Shown here: positions 16,841 through 24,748 of the stretch, piece by piece
Layout of the letters: each line of letters starts with the position of its first letter
Position numbering within the stretch: the stretch's first letter is position 1
Assembly (NCBI GenBank): GCA_050730675.1
Contig: JBOHNM010000007.1
Location: forward strand, 1 to 55,523
Source: JBOHNM01 sp050730675
Lineage (GTDB): Bacteria; Planctomycetota; Phycisphaerae; Phycisphaerales; UBA1924
Length of the DNA stretch: 55,523 bases
Reading direction: 5' to 3'
Notes under the pieces: generated by a model
Told to the model about the DNA's origin: nothing
What the model saw: only the letters and a program-made list of their open reading frames with translations
Databases searched by the model: none
Program-made: the position numbers and the translations under genes

Positions 16841-17290
16841 TCAGCGCGGCTTGCGCGGTCCCGCCAGGATGAGGCCACCGATGAGCACGGCCGCAGCGCC
16901 GGCGATCGGATTGAAGAACGCGATCCATGTCGGCTCACGACCCACTTCCATGATCTGCTGGACGGTCATGCCGGGAGGGCGGGGATCGGCGGGGTACGGC
17001 TTCTGGATCGTGAAAAAGGCCATGAGCAGGCCGAGCACCAGGACGATGCCGGCGAGCACCACCACCGGCTTGCCGCTTCGGGCGATCTTGGCGCACATCC
17101 ACCCGCCGAAGAGCCCGCAGATCAGCGTGATCGCCGGGGCCGCGATGGTGATGACCATGTTGCCCTTGTAGCTCCCGGGCTGGAGCAGACCGTCCGGGCC
17201 CAAGCCGAACCACAGGCCCATGAACGCGCCCATGATGAGGATACACATGACGATGTACGAAGCGATGACGGCGAGGATCGACCTGAGCAT
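16841..17290 (-). CDS. Small four-TM membrane protein, unknown
   Basis: The 149-aa protein starts at ATG 17290, chosen because AGGAG lies 6 nt upstream; the in-frame GTG at 17308 is less likely. Four hydrophobic segments are visible: SILAVIASYIVMCILIMGAF, VITIAAPAITLICGLFGGW, VVVLAGIVLVLGLLMAFF, and IAGAAAVLIGGLILAG near the C-terminus. I do not recognise the family. It lies 103 bp downstream of sdaA on the same strand. Confidence 0.75.
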   Translation of the reverse strand: MLRSILAVIASYIVMCILIMGAFMGLWFGLGPDGLLQPGSYKGNMVITIAAPAITLICGLFGGWMCAKIARSGKPVVVLAGIVLVLGLLMAFFTIQKPYPADPRPPGMTVQQIMEVGREPTWIAFFNPIAGAAAVLIGGLILAGPRKPR

Positions 17291-17393
17291 GGCTGTCTCC
17301 TGTGTCACGGGCTATCCGAGCCTTACGTGGCGAGTGTACAGCCTTCCCTGCCATCGTCGATAGCCGATTCTTGAGCCGTTCAACTACCCAACC

Positions 17394-18824
17394 TCAGCAC
17401 TCACTGATCCCCACACTCACGTTCACGGCCAGGCCGCCCTCGGCGGTTTCCTTGTACTTGCTGCCCATGTCCTTGGCGGTGTCCCACATGGTGCGGATGA
17501 CACCGTCGAGGGAGACCTTGGCCTTGGCCGGGTCGGAGTCGAGGGCGATGTTGGCGGCGACGATGGCCTTCATCGCGCCCATGGTGTTGCGCTCGATGCA
17601 GGGGATCTGCACGAGACCGTGGATGGGGTCGCAGGTCATGCCCAGGTGGTGCTCCATGGCGATCTCCGCGGCCATGAGCACCTGGCCGACCGACCCGCCC
17701 AAGCACTCGCACAGGCCCGCCGCAGCCATCGCGCTCGAGACGCCGATCTCCGCCTGGCACCCGCCCATGGCGGCGGAGATGGTGGCGCCTTTCTTGAAGA
17801 GAATGCCGATCTCGCCGGCGGTGAGCATAAAGTCGATGACGCCCTGCTCCGACGACGGCAGGAAGCTCGCGTAGTACATCATCACCGCGGGGATGACGCC
17901 GGCGGCGCCGTTGGTCGGCGCGGTGACGACGCGGCCGAACGCCGCGTTCTCCTCGTTGACGGCGAGCGCAAAGGTGTTGACCCAGCGGAGGATCTGCTGA
18001 AAGTCGCCGCGGCAGCGGGAGACAGCGGTGAGCCACTGGTCCAGATCGTTGTGGGCGGGGTCCTGAGCGCGGCCGCTCATCAGGCGGTCGTGGATGGACT
18101 TGGCGCGCCGGGTGACGTTGAGGCCGCCGGGGAGGACGCCGTCGGTGCGGCAGCCACGCCAGATGCACTCCTGCATGGCACGCCAGATCTTGAGCAGGCC
18201 GGAGCGGACCTCGGCCTCGTCGCGCCAGGCACGCTCGTTGGCGAGCATCATGGCGGGGACGTGCAAGCCGTTGCGCTTGCAGTGGCCCTCGACCTCGCCC
18301 GCGGTCTCGGCGGGGTACGGCAGCTTGACGGCGCGGGCGCCGGTGGGGCGCTCGTTCTCCTGCACCACGAAGCCGCCGCCGACGGAGTAATAGGTCTGCG
18401 TGGACTTGCGCCCGTCGTCGAGCAGCGCGGTGAAGCGGATGCCGTTGGCGTGGAAGGGAAGGGCCTCATCCATGTGGAACCGCAGGTCGGCATCGCGGTC
18501 GAACTCGGCGCGATGCTCCGAGCGGAAGTAGATCTCGCCCTTCTCGCAGATCGAGGCCACGCGGTCGTGCAGGCCCTCGACGCGGCAGGTGACGGGGTCC
18601 TCGCCGCTGAGGCCCAGGATCACGGCGATATCGGTGCCGTGGCCCTTGCCGGTCTTGGCCAGCGAACCGTACATGTCGGTGCGGACGCGCACGGTGCGGT
18701 GCAGCTCGCCCGCGGCATCGAGGTGGGCGAGGAACCGCTGCGCGGCCCGCCACGGGCCCATCGTGTGGCTGGAGGAGGGGCCGACGCCGATCTTGAAGAT
18801 GTCGAAGACGCTGATGGCTTCCAT
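17394..18824 (-). CDS. sdaA: L-serine ammonia-lyase (single-chain, iron-sulfur type)
   Basis: The 476-aa protein converts L-serine to pyruvate and ammonia. The N-terminal beta-type domain opens with SVFDIFKIGVGPSSSHTMGP, the signature of the family. The alpha-type domain carries APTNGAAGVIPAVMMYY. The three [4Fe-4S] ligand cysteines are seen in AAGLCECLGGS and in GMTCDPIHGLVQIPCIERN. Length is near the usual 455-465. The start at 18824 gives the canonical N-terminus; the open frame extends upstream into the divergent gene's promoter. Confidence 0.95.
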   Translation of the reverse strand: MEAISVFDIFKIGVGPSSSHTMGPWRAAQRFLAHLDAAGELHRTVRVRTDMYGSLAKTGKGHGTDIAVILGLSGEDPVTCRVEGLHDRVASICEKGEIYFRSEHRAEFDRDADLRFHMDEALPFHANGIRFTALLDDGRKSTQTYYSVGGGFVVQENERPTGARAVKLPYPAETAGEVEGHCKRNGLHVPAMMLANERAWRDEAEVRSGLLKIWRAMQECIWRGCRTDGVLPGGLNVTRRAKSIHDRLMSGRAQDPAHNDLDQWLTAVSRCRGDFQQILRWVNTFALAVNEENAAFGRVVTAPTNGAAGVIPAVMMYYASFLPSSEQGVIDFMLTAGEIGILFKKGATISAAMGGCQAEIGVSSAMAAAGLCECLGGSVGQVLMAAEIAMEHHLGMTCDPIHGLVQIPCIERNTMGAMKAIVAANIALDSDPAKAKVSLDGVIRTMWDTAKDMGSKYKETAEGGLAVNVSVGISEC

Positions 18825-18892
18825 GGAGGGTGCATCATTGACCGGCGGCGGGGCCGCGTGGGGAAGTCCCCGGGTTTGGGTAGACTCTCCCC

Positions 18893-19633
18893 GTGGCGAG
18901 GTGGCGATGCATCGCGTGGAGCTTGGGGTTGGGGGTGGTGACCACGGTGGGTGTCGCTTGGGTATCGGCGCGTCATTTGGTGCCGCCCGAGCCGTACTTC
19001 GCTCGAGCTCATAGCGGCGAGCGCCGGGTGGATTCCGCACCCAACACATCGCCTGATCGCACGCCAGTCGTGCGTGTCAAGCGCCTGGACGGTGTCGCGG
19101 CGACAATTCGCATCCTGCAAGCGGAAACGCTGGGGCAGGCAAAGCGGGACTATGTTCCCACATTCCTGAGTCCGGAAGAGCTGGCTCCCGCGTGGATGAT
19201 CGAGCAAGTAATTGCCGCAACGGACTGGCGCGACTATCCACTGGCAGAGTTCACGGTCAACGACGCGGGCTGGCCCTTTCGGGCGTTGCGCGATACACAA
19301 TCTCGTTCGCGTCCGGGCACGGAGCAGCGCCACGGTGCGTTCGTGTTACGTGAAGGACTCTATTCGCCGTCAATGGGGCTCATCGAACGCCCGATCATCT
19401 TGCCGTATCAGCCAATCTGGACCGGATTGATCGCCGACACCATCGTGTTCGGCGGCGCATGGTGGGTGATCCTCACCGTTCCGGGCTTGATCCGAGATCG
19501 GAGGCGCAGGCGCCGCGGTCGCTGCCCCACCTGCGGCTACACACTCAAAGGCCTCGCGCCCAACGCCCCCTGCCCCGAATGCGGCAAATCGCTCGCGCCG
19601 ACAAATACGTCGATCAATACGTCCACAGCGTGA
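18893..19633 (+). CDS. Two-TM membrane protein with C-terminal zinc ribbon (long subfamily, member 4)
   Basis: The 246-aa protein starts at GTG 18893, 6 nt after TAGACT at 18881-18886. TM1 is about residues 9-27 (SLGLGVVTTVGVAWVSA). The middle domain includes EFTVNDAGWPFRALRD, matching the FDYGWPCPALR region of the gene at 6171. LPYQPIWTGLIADT precedes TM2, followed by RDRRRRRRGR and the ribbon CPTCGYTLKGLAPNAPCPECG. The last 20 bp overlap the end of the convergent gene at 19614. It is divergent from sdaA. Confidence 0.82.
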   Translation: MARWRCIAWSLGLGVVTTVGVAWVSARHLVPPEPYFARAHSGERRVDSAPNTSPDRTPVVRVKRLDGVAATIRILQAETLGQAKRDYVPTFLSPEELAPAWMIEQVIAATDWRDYPLAEFTVNDAGWPFRALRDTQSRSRPGTEQRHGAFVLREGLYSPSMGLIERPIILPYQPIWTGLIADTIVFGGAWWVILTVPGLIRDRRRRRRGRCPTCGYTLKGLAPNAPCPECGKSLAPTNTSINTSTA

Positions 19634-20003
19634 TCGTGCGGCCACAGCTTGAGGTCGCCGGGGCGGTGAGGTCGAACTCCGAGAGCGGCTCGAGCTGCAG
19701 CAGCGAGAACGAGCGGCAGACGAGCTGGCGCGGGTCGGCGGGTGTTGGCGCGCAGGCGGCGGAGTCGCCCACGGCCGGAGTTGCCGGGGCCCAGGTGGCG
19801 GTGGGGATCGGCCGGGCCCGCAGCTTGGACTCGCGGCGGACCGTCGGCGCAGCAGCCTCTTCAGTATCCGGTGCGACCGGCGCAGCCGTAAGGCCCATGG
19901 CCGCGACGATCACGAGGAACACAATGACGATCGAGACGTGCCCGATGCTGGTGACGAGCTTGGAACGGTCGGTGGGGGTGGGCGAAGTGGGCAGGGTGAA
20001 CAT
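19614..20003 (-). CDS. Hypothetical protein with one N-terminal membrane anchor
   Basis: The 129-aa protein starts at ATG 20003 (FTLPTSPTPTDRSKLV), preceded by AGGGAG about 7 nt upstream. TM is about residues 18-40 (IGHVSIVIVFLVIVAAMGL). The remainder is a low-complexity Ala/Pro/Thr linker and a C-terminal cysteine-containing segment (LVCRSFSLLQLEPLSEF). I recognise no family. It converges on the zinc-ribbon gene with a 20-bp overlap. Confidence 0.6.
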   Translation of the reverse strand: MFTLPTSPTPTDRSKLVTSIGHVSIVIVFLVIVAAMGLTAAPVAPDTEEAAAPTVRRESKLRARPIPTATWAPATPAVGDSAACAPTPADPRQLVCRSFSLLQLEPLSEFDLTAPATSSCGRTITLWTY

Positions 20004-20198
20004 GGGCGGGCTCCCTGGCTCGGGGTGAACGACACCTTGTTGGGGAACCCGTCCGTTCCCTTTCATAGGGATGCACGGGGCGGCGGGCTCCGTCAGCAGA
20101 TGCGTAAAGAAGACGCCGCGCACGCCAATTTCCGGCGCGGATTTGGTCCTGGAACGACCACCGGGGCCGGTGCAAGGCGGGGAGCCAAGGTCAATACC

Positions 20199-21125
20199 AT
20201 GGGCGTGCGCGAATCCGAACTGCTGCGACATATCGCCGAGCGCTCCCCCGTCCGGGCCTTGGGCCCCGGCGTGGTCGTCGGACCCGGCGATGATTGCGCG
20301 GTGCTGGCGCCCAGCGGGCGGGACCTGCTGGTGACAGTCGACCACCTCGTGGAAGGGCGGCACTTCGCCCCCCACCCCGGCACCCCGATCGACGCGATCG
20401 CGCGCAAGGCCGTGGCACGAAGCGTTTCCGACATCGCCGCCATGGCCGGAACGCCGGCATGGGGATTGGCCACGGGGGCGCTGCCGCCGGAGTGGATGGC
20501 CGGTGGACGGGCGGGAGCCGACGAGCTGTTCGACCGAATGGCCCACTGGGCGCGGCACTGGCACTGCCCGCTTGTCGGCGGCGACATCTCTTCACTCCCG
20601 GGGGGGGCGGGATCGCCGCTGGTGCTGACGGTGACGGTCGCGGGTCACGTCCACGCGACACGAGGCGCGGTGCTCCGCTCCGGCGCCTGCGCCGGTGATG
20701 CGGTGTGGATGACCGGGCGTATCGGCGGGTCGCTGAAGTCGGGGCGGCACCTGACCTTCGAGCCGCGGGTGGCCGAGGGGCGCTGGCTGGCCGACACGCT
20801 GGGCGAGGACTTGCACGCGATGATCGATGTCTCCGATGGGCTCGGACGCGACGCGGGCCGGATCGCCGCGGCCTCAGGAGTAAGAGTCGAGATCGAGCGG
20901 GCGCGGGTGCCGCTGCATGGTGACGCGGGCGCCACGGCACTTGCGGATGGCGAAGACTACGAGTTGGTCTTCACAACTGCGGCGGGTGTGGAATTGCCGC
21001 CGGCGTGCCCGCTGACGGGTGTGGCCCTGACGCGGATCGGGCGCGTGGCAACGGGGGGCGGGTGCGGCATCATCGAGCCGGACGGATGCGTCGTCGAAGG
21101 GGCGGATCTGGGATGGGACCATTGA
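20199..21125 (+). CDS. thiL: Thiamine-monophosphate kinase
   Basis: The 308-aa enzyme phosphorylates thiamine monophosphate to the pyrophosphate. Motifs seen are VGPGDDCAVL (metal/ATP site, residues ~28-37), TVDHLVEGRHF, SVSDIAAMAGTP, PLVGGDISS, the AIR-synthase-fold segment IDVSDGLGRDAGRIA near 205, and ADGEDYELVFT near 250. GTG at 20205 is an alternative start with TACCAT (20195-20200) just before it. The next gene, tsaE, starts 56 bp downstream and may share the transcript. Confidence 0.95.
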   Translation: MGVRESELLRHIAERSPVRALGPGVVVGPGDDCAVLAPSGRDLLVTVDHLVEGRHFAPHPGTPIDAIARKAVARSVSDIAAMAGTPAWGLATGALPPEWMAGGRAGADELFDRMAHWARHWHCPLVGGDISSLPGGAGSPLVLTVTVAGHVHATRGAVLRSGACAGDAVWMTGRIGGSLKSGRHLTFEPRVAEGRWLADTLGEDLHAMIDVSDGLGRDAGRIAAASGVRVEIERARVPLHGDAGATALADGEDYELVFTTAAGVELPPACPLTGVALTRIGRVATGGGCGIIEPDGCVVEGADLGWDH

Positions 21126-21181
21126 ACCACGCGCACAGCGATGCAACGGCTTCGCCCCGCCCGGCGGCGAACAATCCCGCC

Positions 21182-21880
21182 ATGGACCGCGTGAAGATGA
21201 CCTTCGAGACCGATTCGCCCGACGCGACGCACGCGCTGGGGTGTGTGCTTGGCTCAGTGTTGTGGGCGGGCGACTTCCTCGCTCTGCACGGCCAGCTCGG
21301 GGCCGGCAAGACGGCCCTAGTGCGGGGGATCGCAGCAGGCCTGGGGCTCGATCCCCGCGCGGTGAGCAGCCCGACATTCGTCATCGCCAGCGAGTACACG
21401 CAAGGGGAACCCGGCGGGGGGGCCACACCGATCCCGCTCGTCCACATGGACGCGTACCGGCTCAGCGGAGAAGAAGACCTGGAGACCGCGGGTTGGGACG
21501 CCGCCTGTGACGGCGCGGGCGTCGTTGCGGTCGAGTGGGCCGAGAAAATCGCCGGGGCGCTCGAGCGTGCCACAGGCCCAGCTCGGCGAAACCTCGCGGA
21601 TGTGACGCTGGAGGCGACGGGCGCCGAATCGCGCCGGATCACGCTCGATGCGCCCGCAAGCTGGGCGCGGCGACCTGGATGGAACAGCCTTGCCGCGCGA
21701 GCGACGAGCAGCAGCGAGCCGCGGGCGTGGACGGTCTGCCCGACGACGGGCAAAAACGTGCCGCCGGATGCGCCCACGTGGCCGTTTGTCGATGAACGCG
21801 CGCGACTCGCAGACCTGCACAAGTGGCTGACCGGCCGCTACGTGGTCTCACGCGAGCTGCGGCAGGATGATCTGGAGTGA
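21182..21880 (+). CDS. tsaE: TsaE (tRNA t6A synthesis ATPase) fused to a YacG-like domain lacking most zinc ligands
   Basis: Residues 1-~150 are TsaE: Walker A HGQLGAGKTALVRGIAAGLG, SSPTFVIASEY, HMDAYRLSG and VAVEWAEKI. TsaE cycles ATP to support the TsaBD complex making t6A on ANN-decoding tRNAs. A typical TsaE is ~150-160 aa; this one is 232. After a linker, residues ~185-232 read CPTTGKNVPPDAPTWPF and DERARLADLHKWLTGRYVV. This follows YacG (gyrase-inhibitor zinc protein: CPTCGK, PFCSERCRLIDLGRWL) closely, but three of the four zinc cysteines are replaced (T, V, A). The fusion and the ligand loss are unusual. Confidence 0.88.
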   Translation: MDRVKMTFETDSPDATHALGCVLGSVLWAGDFLALHGQLGAGKTALVRGIAAGLGLDPRAVSSPTFVIASEYTQGEPGGGATPIPLVHMDAYRLSGEEDLETAGWDAACDGAGVVAVEWAEKIAGALERATGPARRNLADVTLEATGAESRRITLDAPASWARRPGWNSLAARATSSSEPRAWTVCPTTGKNVPPDAPTWPFVDERARLADLHKWLTGRYVVSRELRQDDLE

Positions 21881-21900
21881 GGGCGGAGGGAAAGCGAGTT

Positions 21901-21986
21901 CACCACAGAGGGGCACAGGGCACACAGGAAGGCGGGAAAGGCAAAGAGCGACCACGGATTGACGCGGATGGGCACGGATCAGAGGG
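21901..21986. repeat. 'cacagag' and 'ccacggattgacgcggatgg' interspersed repeats
   Basis: Two repeat types sit side by side: 'caccacagaggggcacagg' (compare 3258-3287) and 'accacggattgacgcggatg' plus 'ggcacggatcagag' (compare 1812-1848, opposite orientation). They fill the gap between tsaE and the second zinc-ribbon array. Confidence 0.6.
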
Positions 21987-22013
21987 ATGCATATGGCGTG
22001 GTAGACTGGTGCG

Positions 22014-22613
22014 ATGGCTGATCTTCCCGCAACAACTCGCAAGCGCGCGAAGGCCGGCCGCAAGCGGCGGGTGGCGGGGTGGGTGTTGCTGGTGATCGGT
22101 GTGCTGATTACGGGTGTCTGGGGGGCGTCGCGATGGTGGGCACTCGGATTTATGGGAATGACTTGGGGTATTGGATTTGAGAGCGGAGTTGGCGCGGTCT
22201 CGGTTGTCCCCTCGTTTGCCGACTCAACGAAGCCAAAGAACAGGTTTATCGCGGAAGCCAACGTGTACGACGATCAGAAACGCTGGAATCTGATCGTGCC
22301 GCCAAACTACCGTGCTTCAGAAAGCGATCCGAGAGGGTGGTACTACTGGCCCGTGGCGTACTCCGACCTTCTATCACCAAACAGAAAAAGCTATATCTTT
22401 CGGACTTGGCTGGTGGTGCTCTGGCCCTTCGCCCTTGCCTCGCTGCTCGGCGGCGGGTGGCTGGTGTGGTCGGGGCGGCGGGCTAGGCGGCGGGCGATGA
22501 CCGGGCACTGCCTCAAGTGCGGCTACGACCTGGCGGGGCTGGCGACCCCCACGACCCCCACGACCCCGTGCCCGGAGTGCGGAACCGTGGCGCACGCCGC
22601 CCCCGCGAGGTAG
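22014..22613 (+). CDS. Two-TM zinc-ribbon membrane protein (short subfamily, member 1)
   Basis: The 199-aa protein starts 6 nt after TAGACT (22002-22007). It opens with KAGRKRRVAGWVLLVIGV (basic patch then TM1), has an AT-richer ~90-residue extracytoplasmic domain, then TM2 in LASLLGGGWLVWSGRRARR. The ribbon is CLKCGYDLAGL, a 10-residue insert of TP repeats (ATPTTPTTP), then CPECG. The insert is longer than in the paralogues and is encoded by the tandem 'cccacgac'. The next paralogue starts 9 nt after the stop. Confidence 0.82.
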   Translation: MADLPATTRKRAKAGRKRRVAGWVLLVIGVLITGVWGASRWWALGFMGMTWGIGFESGVGAVSVVPSFADSTKPKNRFIAEANVYDDQKRWNLIVPPNYRASESDPRGWYYWPVAYSDLLSPNRKSYIFRTWLVVLWPFALASLLGGGWLVWSGRRARRRAMTGHCLKCGYDLAGLATPTTPTTPCPECGTVAHAAPAR

Positions 22614-22622
22614 ACTCAACCG

Positions 22623-22967
22623 ATGGCCAGTGGCCGTACCGGAAACACGCGCGAGCCGCCGCAGTTCCCCAGCGGGCGAGTCCGACAAGTCGCGGGCTGG
22701 TCGTTGCTCGCGATCGGTGTCCTGCTCTGCGTGGCGTACGTTTATGGCCGCACCGTCACGAGGAGGCGATTCGATGTCGATGTGATCATGCTGCCTCTGG
22801 TTGGCGCCTCGCTGCTCGGCGGCGGGTGGCTGGTGTGGTCGGGGCGGCGGGCTCGGCGGCGCGCGATGACGGGCGTGTGCGGCAAGTGCGGCTACGACCT
22901 GGCGGGGCTGGCGGCGGGGAGCCCGTGCCCGGAGTGTGGGGGCGGGGATGTTGGCGCGGCGGCCTGA
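22623..22967 (+). CDS. Minimal two-TM zinc-ribbon membrane protein (short subfamily, member 2)
   Basis: The 114-aa protein lacks almost all of the middle domain. TM1 (VAGWSLLAIGVLLCVAYVYG) is followed by only ~15 residues before ASLLGGGWLVWSGRRARRRA (TM2) and the ribbon CGKCGYDLAGLAAGSPCPECG. TAGACT at 22611-22616 lies 6 nt before the ATG and its TAG is the stop codon of the previous gene. The TM2-ribbon coding segment (22807-22911) is nearly identical to 22438-22541 of its neighbour. Confidence 0.8.
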   Translation: MASGRTGNTREPPQFPSGRVRQVAGWSLLAIGVLLCVAYVYGRTVTRRRFDVDVIMLPLVGASLLGGGWLVWSGRRARRRAMTGVCGKCGYDLAGLAAGSPCPECGGGDVGAAA

Positions 22968-22978
22968 GTCCGGGCTTT

Positions 22979-23168
22979 CGCCCCTTGGGCGCGCGGCCCT
23001 TGCGAGTGGCTTCAGCCACTCGTGCGGGCCTCTTTCTGCATCCGGCCCCTTGGGCCGACGTTGTGGTGAAGAGCCGAGTCCAATCGTCGGCCCCGGGGGC
23101 CGCAAGACCAAGAGGCACACCTTCGAGTGGCTGAAGCCACTCGCAACCACCGGCCGCCCAAGGGGCGG
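22979..23168. repeat. Inverted pair of ~85-bp repeat units forming a long imperfect palindrome
   Basis: Arm 1 starts CGCCCCTTGGGCG (22979) and contains CGAGTGGCTTCAGCCACTCG (23003-23022), a GCCTCTT block and CGGCCCCTTGGGCCGACG. Arm 2, read backwards from 23168, has the same blocks in order: CGCCCCTTGGGCG, the exact same 20-mer (23124-23143), GCCTCTT and CGGCCCC-GGGGCCGACG. Each 20-mer is itself a 9-bp hairpin. The layout resembles a BIME (paired REPs). It lies just after the minimal zinc-ribbon gene and before the IS110 element. Confidence 0.8.
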
Positions 23169-23202
23169 GGGACACTCAACTCCTCAACCGTTGCACCCCC
23201 TT

Positions 23203-23260
23203 CGCCTCCATGCGTGCGGGCGCGCTGTGCCTGCGGCCTCCCTGTGCCGCCATGCCCCAT
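23203..23260 (+). repeat. Zinc-ribbon-array repeat, copy D
   Basis: It reads 'cgcctccatgcgtgcgggcg' followed by 'cgctgtgcctgcggcctccc' and 'tgtgccgccatgccccat', matching copies A-C. It is again beside zinc-ribbon genes, although 16 kb from the first array. Confidence 0.75.
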
Positions 23261-23469
23261 CTATGAGCAGGCTGTTGTCAAGCGGATCAGCGGTTTTCAT
23301 CGGGATCGGCCCGACCATCTATCCGGCGTCGCCGCGAGGGTGCGCCACGTCACAAGTGCGGATCGGCCTCACTCACGCGCAACAGCCTCGAGGGCTAGGG
23401 GGCATAGACGAGGTCCGACCGCTTCGATCCCGCTGAACCGCCCGACGTCGCCTCCTCTCGATGGACCAG

Positions 23470-23539
23470 CCCTCCCGCGTCCCCGACGGCGGGTCTTTGC
23501 CGAAGGCGTAGCATCAACGCCGGCGGGGACGCGGGAGGG
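23470..23539. repeat. 16-bp perfect inverted repeat beside the transposase 3' end
   Basis: CCCTCCCGCGTCCCCG (23470-23485) pairs perfectly with CGGGGACGCGGGAGGG (23524-23539) across a 38-nt loop, 12 nt beyond the transposase stop. It may be a transcription stop, a structured end of the element, or part of an RNA specified by the element. Confidence 0.75.
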
Positions 23540-23551
23540 CGTCGTTCATGT

Positions 23552-24580
23552 TTACGCCGCCTTCTTGGTCTGGACGGTTTCCCTCCAGGCCTCACCGCTG
23601 CGCAGCATCGCCATCATCACCTCCGACAGGTGCCGCGCCGTGGCCACGATCGCCACCGCCGTCCTTTCCTTACTGTTGCGCTTGATCCGCTCGTAGAACG
23701 CCCGCACCGACGGCGACAGCGCGATGCTCCGCCACGCGGCCTCGAGCAGCAGCCAGCGCACCGTCCCCGGACCTTCCTTGGTGATGTGCCCGTAGTGCGC
23801 CTTGCCCGCGCTCTGGTCCAGGCTCGGCACCCGGCCGAAGTAGCTCCCCGCCATCCGTGCCGACCGGAACCGCTCGGGCTTGTCCACGTACGCCATGAAC
23901 GCCTCGGCTGTGCGGGCGCCCACGCCCGGGATCGTGCGCAGCAGCGTGACCCCCGCGTGCGCCGCGCTCTCGCCGTCAAGCCCCTTCTCGGCTTTACGCA
24001 GCGCCGACTTGTAGAACGCCAGCTCCTGCAGCAAGAGGTCGCGCTTGAGAGCCTCCAGCGGGGGGAACTCGATCGATCCCAGCCAGGCCGTCCCGCTTGC
24101 CGTCCACAGGCTCTTGCGCCGCGGCGACTCCACGCTGTGCGCCCTCAGCAGCGCCCGCAACGCGTTCTTCGCCTGCGTCTGGCGCGAGACCAGCGTCCGC
24201 CGGAACTCGATCTGCCCCCGCCACGCCCGCGTCCGCTCCGACGGCACGTGCACCGCCGGCACCTGGCCCAGGTGCAGCAGCACCGCCAGCTTGTGCGCGT
24301 CCACCCGATCGTGCTTGTGCTTGGCCCGGAAGATCAGCCGCACGTGGCCCGGGTGCGCCACCACGACCTCGGCGCCCACGCCGACCAGCGCGTCGTGCAG
24401 CGTCCCGTACCCGCACGACGCCTCCAAGCAGGCCCGCGCCGGTTCGCCCAGCTCCCGCACGAAGCCCGCCACGGCGTCCGGCCCGCCCCTGATCGTGCAT
24501 TCCTTGACGACTTGTCCCTCGCCGTCGAGCACGCACACCGCGTAGAACATGAAGTGAGCGTCAATCCCGATCGTGAACAT
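23552..24580 (-). CDS. IS110-family transposase (DEDD)
   Basis: The 342-aa protein begins FTIGIDAHFMFYAVCVLDGEG, the N-terminal RuvC-like DEDD domain. The first acidic residue is in GIDAH, the next in CLEASCGYG, and the last pair in KHDRVDAHKLAVLL. The C-terminal Transposase_20 domain has LLRTIPGVGARTAEAFMAY, FGRVPSLDQSAGK and GPGTVRWLLLEAAWR. IS110 elements insert without terminal inverted repeats or target duplication and use an element-encoded bridge RNA. The GC content resembles the host, so it may be long resident. The frame is intact. Confidence 0.92.
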   Translation of the reverse strand: MFTIGIDAHFMFYAVCVLDGEGQVVKECTIRGGPDAVAGFVRELGEPARACLEASCGYGTLHDALVGVGAEVVVAHPGHVRLIFRAKHKHDRVDAHKLAVLLHLGQVPAVHVPSERTRAWRGQIEFRRTLVSRQTQAKNALRALLRAHSVESPRRKSLWTASGTAWLGSIEFPPLEALKRDLLLQELAFYKSALRKAEKGLDGESAAHAGVTLLRTIPGVGARTAEAFMAYVDKPERFRSARMAGSYFGRVPSLDQSAGKAHYGHITKEGPGTVRWLLLEAAWRSIALSPSVRAFYERIKRNSKERTAVAIVATARHLSEVMMAMLRSGEAWRETVQTKKAA

Positions 24581-24748
24581 GGATCGCCTCCTGATGGGTG
24601 CCGCGGCACGCGCCGCTACGCAGCGGCACGCCCCAACATCTTCTGCCCCAGGCCTGCTCCATAGTGTCACGCCATCTCATCGCTTGTATCGCGCCTTGCG
24701 GCGTTCGCCCCCCCGCATTCCTCTTCCGGCGCTGTAGACTCTCAGACC

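Larger units (their letters stand above)
23400..24745 (-). mobile_element. IS110-family insertion element (approximate limits)
   Basis: The limits are guesses: the transposase plus its two non-coding flanks (about 150 bp on each side). The element interrupts an array of short-subfamily zinc-ribbon genes (22014, 22623, then 24749). Neither flank shows terminal inverted repeats, as expected for the family. Both flanks are rich in hairpins: 23470-23539, and 24597-24630 containing GCCGCT/AGCGGC. Confidence 0.55.
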
